Source of the DNA: SIG636 sp045604285
GTDB taxonomy: Bacteria; Bacillota; Clostridia; Oscillospirales; CAG-382
Direction: 5' to 3'
DNA length: 7,391 nucleotides
Assembly: GCA_045604285.1 (NCBI GenBank)
Contig: JAZUNS010000076.1
Coordinates: 1-7,391, forward strand
A program made the position numbers and the translations under genes. Of this stretch, positions 1-5,854 are shown one piece after another. Each line of letters opens with the position of its first letter. Position 1 is the stretch's first letter. Below the pieces are notes generated by a model. It was given only the letters and a program-made list of their open reading frames with translations. It was not told the origin of the DNA and searched no databases.

Positions 1-488
1 CTTTCGCAAAGCCCCTTATCGCCCGTAAGAAGCGCAACAGGAACGCCGAAATACTCGGCTGTGTAGCTGTTTATCAAAAATTCGCTGGCGGTAACGCCGT
101 TTATGGTATAAGAGGTAACGCTGGTGGTCATTGTATGTGCCAAGGGGTTACTGCCCGTATTGGCGGCATTGTGGTAGCCGGTAAAGAACACTGCATCAAA
201 ATCCTTATCTATACCCATCATCATGGAAAGGGGATTGCGGCTCCAAGAACGGATTATCTTTACCTGCTTAGGCAGTCTGTCGGGGTATATGTTACGGGCA
301 CTGTCGTGAGCATCCTTAATAAGCACCTCGTCTGCCCCTGCAGCAAGTGCACCGCGGCAAGCCGCCGCAACCTCTTTGGTCATCTGAGCGCGGAAGTAAT
401 CGCTGTATGCGTTGCCAACCTCGGTCTCCTGCCAATCAACTATACCGCAGGTACCTTCAATATCTGCACTTATAAAAAGCTTTTTCAT
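1..488 (-). CDS. M55 family zinc D-aminopeptidase (DppA-like), C-terminus cut by window edge
   Basis: Translating the reverse strand from the ATG at 486-488 gives 162 codons open to the left edge, so the C-terminal part is missing (DppA is roughly 270-280 aa). The protein starts MKKLFISADIEGTCGI, the typical M55 N-terminus. Every active-site position I recall for Bacillus subtilis DppA (D8, E10, H60, H104, H115, E133) has a counterpart: D9, E11, H61 (KDAHDSARNI), H106 (FTGYHNAA), H118 (NPLAHTM) and E136 (ASEFLIN). The family consists of binuclear-zinc, decameric aminopeptidases acting on short peptides with N-terminal D-amino acids such as D-Ala-D-Ala. There is no signal peptide, so it is probably cytoplasmic, unlike the lipoproteins encoded before it. 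The start overlaps the stop of the preceding amidase gene (ATGA), implying translational coupling. Family assignment is firm; the exact substrate is inferred. Confidence 0.93.
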   Translation of the reverse strand, partial: MKKLFISADIEGTCGIVDWQETEVGNAYSDYFRAQMTKEVAAACRGALAAGADEVLIKDAHDSARNIYPDRLPKQVKIIRSWSRNPLSMMMGIDKDFDAVFFTGYHNAANTGSNPLAHTMTTSVTSYTINGVTASEFLINSYTAEYFGVPVALLTGDKGLCE

Positions 489-3400
489 TGTCTGTAGCCC
501 TCCGCAATAAGTCTGGCGTGCTGTAATTTAACCTGCTCTATAAAGTATACCCACATATCGCCTTCATGCTCAAAGGTGTCGCTGCCGCTGCTGTAACGCA
601 TCTGCATGGGGCAGTTCTTTTTGTTGGGCGCAAAATCATAGTGCTGCTTTACGTTCTCAAGGGGAATATCGTTTTCTATCATAAGCTTTGCCACAAGGTA
701 GGAAAGGTTTTTAACGGTAACGGTAAAGTCCTTAAGCCATTCTTCATACGCCTCACCCTGATAAGTGCCGGGGAAGCCGTTAACGCAGGTTTCAATGCCT
801 ATACCGTATTTGTTGCCTTCACCGTGGGTTCCGTCGCTGGCGTGCCATGCGCTTTCGTTATCGGGCAGGTGATGGTAGATCTCCTTGCTGTCAACGGTGT
901 AGTGCCAGGAAACGCTGCGGTCGGGGCTGTTTGCAAGCCCGTGAAGATACGTAGCGTGTGCGGCGGCAGTGGAGCTGGGGCCGTAGTTGCCGGTGTTGTG
1001 TACTACAATGTACTTTTTCTTATCAACGACTATGCCGGGACGAACCGCAGAATCCTCTGCAATAAAATCGTCAATTATCTGGGGTGTAAGAAGTGCGCTG
1101 TCCACGATTAAAACCTCCGTGTTTATTGATATATTCTCAAAGGGTAACGTGGCTGCTTCACCGGTAGAGGGGTCAACCACGGTTATGCCTTTTTCGCTGT
1201 ATCCGTTGGCAATTACGTACTTGCCTTCGTTTTCAAATATTATCGGCTGGTTGCCGTTTATTGCCGTTATCATCTCGTTTATGCCGTATACGTCTATAAA
1301 CGCCTTAAGTCCCTTTTCGCAGGCGTAGCGGGCAAGGGCAGTTATCGCAGGCGTCTCTTGCGCATAGATGCTTGACGCTGACAGTGAGCCTATGTATTTG
1401 CCGGCACCTAAAAAATCGAAGTCGGCGGTTAGTGCCTCCGCAACCAGGGTTTCAACTGCTATAATGCCGCTGTCCGTCACCTCCGGGGTCTCTGCTACGT
1501 TTACAAACACTTCAACGGCATTTGCAACCGTGTCGGCATCGGGTAGCTGCTGTGTCAACTCGGGAGAAGCGGCGGGCGTTATATGCAAAGCCGAAATAAC
1601 CGGGCTTTTTTCCTTTGCTTCAAGCTCTATCTTTATGCGGAAATTCCTTGCCGCAAAGTTTCCGCCGTCGGTGGCAGAAACGCTTATACAACTCTTGCCC
1701 TCGTAAAATCCCATGGCAGAATAAGCGTCCAACAGCTCCCAGGGAGTGTTTATGCCCTTGTCGTTCCCATAGGAAACGTAAACCCTTACGGTGCCGCCGT
1801 TAAGCTTGCAGGCGGGTACAACGTAAAGCTTTTCAAAGGGGGCAACGGTAAAGCTATCGGATATAAATTCGCCCTTGTCGCAGCCGCCTGCAAGGCTCAT
1901 ACCGTTTTCGGTAATGATAAGCCCGTCGGACTTAATACCGCTTAAGGCGTCTGCTTGATAAAACATGGCGTATTTGCTTAAGTAGCCCTTGCCGCCAAAC
2001 ATGGTGCCGTTTTCCAAGGCGTTTTCTACTTTAACAAGCAGCTTGCTTTCGTTAGGCAGTGAATCGTAAAGTCCCTTGTAGTCCTTTTCACCGGCGAAAT
2101 AGCCGCAATCAACTGCGTGCTCACATTCGTTAATGGTCTTTAGCACCGCATTTTTCTGCGCTTTGTAGTTTCTTGCGGAAATCTCGTTTCCGGTTGCTTT
2201 GTTATAAGCTACGGCTGCCTCACCGTTTACGTAGTAAACCGTATCGGTAATAAAGGAGCCTCTCATCAGATCACCCTGCGGTGCAAAAAATCTAAAGCCC
2301 TCAAGGTCTATGGCATCGTTGCCGTCTTCGGGACATTCGTAAACCAAAATCTCGGTAACGCTCATGTAGCCCTTGCTGCCCGTAAAGGAAATCTTAACGT
2401 ATCTTGCTTCAATTGCCTTGCTTGCGGATTTTGTATAGCTTCTATAAACGCTGCCGTCAACGGAATGCATAAGGCATTCGCCGCTTACGTCGGTAAACTT
2501 TTTGCCGTCATCGCTTACGGATAGGGTAAAGCTGTCATCGTTAAGGGCAAAGTGGGTAACGCCATCGTAGGAAATACCCGCCAGCACAACTCGGTCAAAG
2601 CTCTTTTCTTCACCCAGGTCAACGGTTATTTCGTGGGTGCGCTCAACCTTCCACAAAATAGCACCTATATCGCTTTCGGGTATGCCCTTGCCGTCGTCTA
2701 TTATTCCGTCCGTCAGCTTAACGCCGTCGTCGGCTAAGGATTTAAACATATACGCAGGGTCGCTGCCGTCGGATACCGCAAGGGTATAGCTTTTGTTAGC
2801 GGCAAGGTTTACCGCATCCGCTACAGCCGCCTCTTTTTGGGGAAGCTTGCCGTTGCTGTACAAATTAACGCCGCTTACAAGCATTTTGTCACTTTCAAGG
2901 CCAAACATTGCCGCAACGGTGGGGAATACGTCGTAAATCGTGCCAAAGCTGTCGGCAGTGCCTTTTTCCACGCCCTTGCCGTATACCGCAAAGGGAACTC
3001 GGTACGCCTGGTCATAGCTAAACCCGTTGGGGAACAGATCCGTATATTCTTCGGTATATTTAACGTAGCTTTCCTCCAGTATCGGCGCAGTGCCGTAAAC
3101 GATAAGGATGGGTGCCTTATCCCCCAAGGCCTTGTACTCATCAAGCAAAGCCTTAAGCTTGCCGTCTACGTCTGCCGCACAGCTAAGATAGCTGTTAAGG
3201 CTGCGGTCGCCTTCAATTGCGCCTCCTACGCCCTCGGGTATGTAAGGATACTGCACGGAAAGCTCTTTAACCGTAAAGGTTTTACCTGCGCCCTCGGTGC
3301 CTTCCGCAACGGATATACCAAGTGCTTCTGCCAAGGCTGCATTGCACACGCCCTCGTCACCCTTAACGCTGTAGCCGTTTTCTTTAAACAGATGCGCAAG

Positions 3401-3811
3401 GGTATAATAACCTGCATCGGTGTCAAAATCGTCCAAAGGAGCGTAAAGAGAGGTCAAAGCAGAGTAAACGCCCTGGTCTTTCCCTTGCTGTGCGTAAAAA
3501 TTGCTGTAGCTTAAGCCGTTCTTACACAGATTAGCCAAGGTGGGCATATTGCCGCTTTCGGCAGCAAAGGCAGATATTCCGCTAAGCTGTAACAAAACCA
3601 CGTCGCCCTCAAGCACGGCAGCGCCCTCGTCAACGTCATATCCCTTGTTAAGCTTGCCCAACTTCTTATCCTCGTAAGCATCGGAGGAAGTCTCTTCCGC
3701 AGATATTTCTTTTGAATTGCTTCCGTCGTTGTCGGCGCCGTTGCAGGCGGCAGACAGCAAAAACAGGGAAGCCAGCAGTATTGCAAACAGTCTTTTTACT
3801 TGATTCTTCAT
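485..3811 (-). CDS. Multidomain lipoprotein: LtaS-like pseudoenzyme, discoidin, C39-like region, N-acetylmuramoyl-L-alanine amidase
   Basis: 1108 aa. Residues 1-23 are a lipoprotein-type signal (K-R, hydrophobic core, SAAC with C23). Residues 24-65 form an acidic Ser/Glu/Asp linker. Residues 70-322 follow the LtaS/sulfatase-like fold (NFYAQQGK at 104-111, LFKENGY at 141-147, LIVYG at 236-240, RVPFAVYGKG at 271-280, DVFPTVAAMFGL at 294-305). The catalytic positions are replaced: S77 for the metal Glu, D112 for the Thr nucleophile, Q187 for the His, T241-A242 for the Asp-His pair. Residues 333-492 resemble an F5/8 type C discoidin domain. Residues 500-745 are beta-rich, and about 750-895 resemble a C39-like peptidase without catalytic Cys or His. 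Residues 930-1075 are an Amidase_2 domain with zinc ligands H938, H1057 and C1067, plus Y971 and K1065, matching T7-lysozyme-type amidases. It probably acts outside the cell, cutting the MurNAc-L-Ala bond. The amidase call is firm, the LtaS and discoidin calls are good, and the C39 call is tentative. Confidence 0.9.
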   Translation of the reverse strand: MKNQVKRLFAILLASLFLLSAACNGADNDGSNSKEISAEETSSDAYEDKKLGKLNKGYDVDEGAAVLEGDVVLLQLSGISAFAAESGNMPTLANLCKNGLSYSNFYAQQGKDQGVYSALTSLYAPLDDFDTDAGYYTLAHLFKENGYSVKGDEGVCNAALAEALGISVAEGTEGAGKTFTVKELSVQYPYIPEGVGGAIEGDRSLNSYLSCAADVDGKLKALLDEYKALGDKAPILIVYGTAPILEESYVKYTEEYTDLFPNGFSYDQAYRVPFAVYGKGVEKGTADSFGTIYDVFPTVAAMFGLESDKMLVSGVNLYSNGKLPQKEAAVADAVNLAANKSYTLAVSDGSDPAYMFKSLADDGVKLTDGIIDDGKGIPESDIGAILWKVERTHEITVDLGEEKSFDRVVLAGISYDGVTHFALNDDSFTLSVSDDGKKFTDVSGECLMHSVDGSVYRSYTKSASKAIEARYVKISFTGSKGYMSVTEILVYECPEDGNDAIDLEGFRFFAPQGDLMRGSFITDTVYYVNGEAAVAYNKATGNEISARNYKAQKNAVLKTINECEHAVDCGYFAGEKDYKGLYDSLPNESKLLVKVENALENGTMFGGKGYLSKYAMFYQADALSGIKSDGLIITENGMSLAGGCDKGEFISDSFTVAPFEKLYVVPACKLNGGTVRVYVSYGNDKGINTPWELLDAYSAMGFYEGKSCISVSATDGGNFAARNFRIKIELEAKEKSPVISALHITPAASPELTQQLPDADTVANAVEVFVNVAETPEVTDSGIIAVETLVAEALTADFDFLGAGKYIGSLSASSIYAQETPAITALARYACEKGLKAFIDVYGINEMITAINGNQPIIFENEGKYVIANGYSEKGITVVDPSTGEAATLPFENISINTEVLIVDSALLTPQIIDDFIAEDSAVRPGIVVDKKKYIVVHNTGNYGPSSTAAAHATYLHGLANSPDRSVSWHYTVDSKEIYHHLPDNESAWHASDGTHGEGNKYGIGIETCVNGFPGTYQGEAYEEWLKDFTVTVKNLSYLVAKLMIENDIPLENVKQHYDFAPNKKNCPMQMRYSSGSDTFEHEGDMWVYFIEQVKLQHARLIAEGYRQ
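498..503 (-). promoter_or_regulatory. Ribosome binding site of the M55 peptidase gene
   Basis: GGAGGG lies 9 nt before the ATG at 486-488, inside the last codons of the upstream amidase gene. It fixes the peptidase start and supports coupled translation through the ATGA overlap. Confidence 0.8.
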
Positions 3812-3820
3812 AGCTTTTAA

Positions 3821-3826
3821 CCTCCT
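3821..3826 (-). promoter_or_regulatory. Ribosome binding site of the 1108-aa amidase gene
   Basis: A perfect AGGAGG sits 9 nt upstream of the ATG at 3809-3811. It lies in the 22-nt gap after the preceding gene, fixes the start and shows that the genes are tightly spaced. Confidence 0.85.
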
Positions 3827-3833
3827 GCCAAAT

Positions 3834-4748
3834 TTATTTTTCGGTTACAAGCAGGGTAGGGCCAACGGCAATTTCCGTGCCGTAAAGCTTTTCTCCGCAC
3901 AGCAACCCAAGCTCGGGATCGTTGTTAAAATTAACGCCAACGCTGCAACCGCTGCCTATAAGCAGGTTGCTTAAATCGGTTACGTCAACGTTCTCTGCAT
4001 AAATTAAACAAAGCGTGCTTCTGTCGGCAGTAAAGCCGCCGCCGGTACGGCAGGTCTTATCTTTGTATATCGAGCCCGCCACGTCAAGCACCTTGCCGTT
4101 AAGGGCGATAAGGTGGGTGGCGGAAACCATCTCGGTAACCTTGTTGCGATATATCTCGGCGTATTCCTCGTAGGTGCAAGCAAACGCTTTGTTATCCTCG
4201 TATAAGCCTAAAAATATACTGCCGTCGTTGCCGCTTCTTGTGTAAATAACTTTACCGTCGCTTATTATGGTGCCGTCGGGAACGTGGCTGCCCTTGTTGG
4301 TGGCATTTGCGGCAATGCCTGCAACCACCTTGGCACCCTTGCTTTCTTCAACCTTTGCCTGCCCGTCTATGCTTTGCAGGGTGCCGTCGGGGGCAAGCCC
4401 GTAAGGAGTTGCCGCTTCAAGGCTGTATTTGTTAAGGTCGGCGGTAAGGATATATGCCTTGCTTTCCCCAAAGACAAGGGTTCTAAGCTCAAGCCCTTCT
4501 GCTATGGTTTCGGTCTTGTCGCTGTCAAAAGACTCACTCACCAAGCTCATGGCGGCGCTTGCGGCAGCCTCGTCAATTTCGGTATATTGGGGCAACTCAC
4601 CGTTGCCGTCGGGCCCGGATACTATCTCGTTACCCATCTGAGGCAGCAAACTGCTGTTACCCGATGTGTTGCCGCCCTCCTCCCCGTCAGCGCAGGCAGT
4701 AAAAAGCAAGGCGGCTGCAGTTAACAATATAAACACGCTTTTTTTCAT
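3834..4748 (-). CDS. Lipoprotein with degenerate phosphodiester glycosidase (NAGPA)-like domain
   Basis: 304 aa. Residues 1-19 are a lipoprotein signal ending FTAC (C19), followed by a low-complexity Gly/Ser/Glu linker to about residue 55. Residues 85-303 follow the layout of the NAGPA/DUF2233 fold. An early strand pair comes first (LRTLVFGESKAYILTADL). VVAGIAAN at 141-148 stands where the family has a V-V-A-x-x-N-A-x-F-F-N segment. PDGTIISDGKVIY at 157-169 is typical. CRTGGG at 233-238 replaces P-R-T-A-I-G, and GVNFNNDPE at 271-279 replaces N-L-D-G-G-G-S. The fold assignment is inferred from motif order, and the lost D-G-G-G motif suggests it is no longer a glycosidase and may bind a glycan. 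It lies 26 nt after the upstream gene and 22 nt before the amidase gene. The only visible ribosome site, AAAGG at 4764-4768, is weak and 15 nt from the ATG, so translation may depend on the upstream gene. Confidence 0.85.
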   Translation of the reverse strand: MKKSVFILLTAAALLFTACADGEEGGNTSGNSSLLPQMGNEIVSGPDGNGELPQYTEIDEAAASAAMSLVSESFDSDKTETIAEGLELRTLVFGESKAYILTADLNKYSLEAATPYGLAPDGTLQSIDGQAKVEESKGAKVVAGIAANATNKGSHVPDGTIISDGKVIYTRSGNDGSIFLGLYEDNKAFACTYEEYAEIYRNKVTEMVSATHLIALNGKVLDVAGSIYKDKTCRTGGGFTADRSTLCLIYAENVDVTDLSNLLIGSGCSVGVNFNNDPELGLLCGEKLYGTEIAVGPTLLVTEK

Positions 4749-4774
4749 AACAGTTCAATCGTACCTTTCAAAAA

Positions 4775-5578
4775 TTAATATTCGTCGCCAAACAGGTCAG
4801 AGTATTCAATTACGTCGGAGTAAAGCTTAAACCCTGCGGGAATATCAAAGTGCAACGTTACGTCTTCGGGAAACTCGCTTGTAAACGCCTCGTAGCAGGT
4901 TATTTCCAGTATCTCATCGGTCTCTCTGTCATATCTTTCATAGCCTGCTATATCGCCGTTGTCCTTAAAATAATAGCGTATCCACTCGGTATTGGTGTTG
5001 CTGTAATCCTCATACGTAAGCTCTTCGCCCAAAAACAGGTCCTTGCCCGTGTTGGTGCAAAAAGCAAAATCGCCCATATACAAAATCTCGTCAACGGTGT
5101 AGGTGCTGGGCGCTATAAGGGTATAGGTCTTATCCTCAAAATCAAGCCCGTAAAGGCTTTTACCGTCGCTGTAATAATGCAATTCGTCCCCGTTTACAAG
5201 ATGGTGCATATACACCTTTACACCTTGAAACGCATATTCAAGGCTGTGGGTGGTATATCCCGTAAAGGAAAGGGTATGCTGCCTTGCACGGATATACAAA
5301 TGGTATTTATCAACGTTGTCAAAAATCTTGGAAAGCAAGGTTTTTTCAAAGGGGATTTCCATATTTTCGGTGGGGCGGCTTTCCGCCTCCAGCCCGGGTT
5401 GCCATTCCCCCGTGACAGAGCTGTTATTGCCCTCGTCACCACTTTCGCTCTCCGTCACTTTGGAAAAACTACCGTTCCCTTCTTCGTTTTGCTTGCATCC
5501 CGCAAAGGTTACAGCGCAAAGCAACAGGGACGATACAAGCCCGCAGGCAATCAATTTTTTAAAATTTAATGCTTTCAC
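4775..5578 (-). CDS. Lipoprotein of unknown function, possible LolA-like fold; first gene of the operon
   Basis: 267 aa with a GTG start at 5576-5578, chosen because GGAGG precedes it by 7 nt and a typical signal peptide follows at once. Residues 1-28 are a lipoprotein signal ending TFAGC (C28). Residues 29-72 are an acidic Ser/Glu/Gly linker. Residues 73-267 hold alternating short beta strands (KVYMHHLVNGDELHYY at 121-136, KSLYGLDFEDKTYTLI at 140-155, RYYFKDNGDIAGYERYD at 201-217) and end with FDIPAGFKLYSD. Antiparallel strands with that closing Phe-x-Ile-Pro-x-Gly-x element resemble LolA/LppX-like lipoproteins. This is a fold impression, not a family match, and I do not recognise a specific function. 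As the promoter-proximal gene it is presumably co-expressed with the amidase and may act as an envelope accessory or ligand-carrying lipoprotein. The C-terminus is strongly acidic. Confidence 0.85.
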   Translation of the reverse strand: MKALNFKKLIACGLVSSLLLCAVTFAGCKQNEEGNGSFSKVTESESGDEGNNSSVTGEWQPGLEAESRPTENMEIPFEKTLLSKIFDNVDKYHLYIRARQHTLSFTGYTTHSLEYAFQGVKVYMHHLVNGDELHYYSDGKSLYGLDFEDKTYTLIAPSTYTVDEILYMGDFAFCTNTGKDLFLGEELTYEDYSNTNTEWIRYYFKDNGDIAGYERYDRETDEILEITCYEAFTSEFPEDVTLHFDIPAGFKLYSDVIEYSDLFGDEY

Positions 5579-5585
5579 GGTATTA

Positions 5586-5590
5586 CCTCC
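5586..5590 (-). promoter_or_regulatory. Ribosome binding site that sets the GTG start of the 267-aa lipoprotein
   Basis: GGAGG with a 7-nt spacer to GTG at 5576-5578. No ATG lies at a better distance, so GTG is the start, and the lipoprotein signal begins directly after it. Confidence 0.85.
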
Positions 5591-5615
5591 AAGTCGTTAA
5601 ACTACAACCTACTAT

Positions 5616-5644
5616 ATTTTAATATTATTTATTCTGTTTGTCAA
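5616..5644 (-). promoter_or_regulatory. Sigma-A-type promoter of the minus-strand operon
   Basis: On the reverse strand, TTGACA (5639-5644) is followed after 17 nt by TAAAAT (5616-5621). The expected transcript start near 5608 gives a leader of about 30 nt ahead of the GTG codon. A second TTGACA on the same strand at 5652-5657 has no good -10 at 17 nt. The four minus-strand genes downstream have gaps of 26 and 22 nt and then an overlap, with no visible terminator between them, so one transcript is likely. Confidence 0.75.
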
Positions 5645-5722
5645 TACGGGTTGTCAAAACAAATAAGTTTTGCTTTTTGGGATATAATATCTTAAAATGT
5701 GCCAATGTTCTTTCCTCAAAAG

Positions 5723-5769
5723 TGGTAAAAATATGGCTTGTGCGGCGTGTAAAGATACCATTTTTACCA
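5723..5769. repeat. 10-bp inverted repeat between the divergent promoters
   Basis: TGGTAAAAAT (5723-5732) and its exact complement ATTTTTACCA (5760-5769) flank a 27-nt spacer. The right arm ends 17 nt before the -35 of the plus-strand promoter. It could be a paired operator site or a DNA hairpin; no regulator is identifiable. Confidence 0.5.
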
Positions 5770-5786
5770 AAAGTTACAAAAAAGAC

Positions 5787-5815
5787 TTGACAAAGCATTT
5801 TTACGTGAGTATAAT
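5787..5815 (+). promoter_or_regulatory. Perfect consensus sigma-A promoter of the Ser/Glu-rich lipoprotein gene
   Basis: TTGACA (5787-5792), a 17-nt spacer, then TATAAT (5810-5815). Both hexamers and the spacing are the consensus. Transcription should begin near 5822, leaving a leader of about 33 nt. This predicts strong expression. Confidence 0.9.
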
Positions 5816-5840
5816 GTGTAACAGAAAATATTTTCTTGAC

Positions 5841-5846
5841 AAGGAG
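5841..5846 (+). promoter_or_regulatory. Ribosome binding site of the Ser/Glu-rich lipoprotein gene
   Basis: AAGGAG with an 8-nt A-rich spacer to the ATG at 5855-5857. It confirms this start over later Met codons in the signal peptide. Confidence 0.85.
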
Positions 5847-5854
5847 AAAAAAAC

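Noticed and set aside
2837..3514. Plus-strand open frame of 225 codons inside the amidase gene
   Set aside because: It is antisense to the clear LtaS-like domain, has no ribosome binding site, and its composition reflects the complement of the real gene.
4850..5569. Plus-strand open frame of 239 codons opposite the 267-aa lipoprotein
   Set aside because: It is an antisense shadow. The minus-strand gene has the promoter, GGAGG site and lipoprotein signal.
5683..5688. Plus-strand TATAAT as an extra promoter
   Set aside because: No -35-like hexamer lies 16-18 nt upstream; the nearest TTGTCA is 26 nt away.
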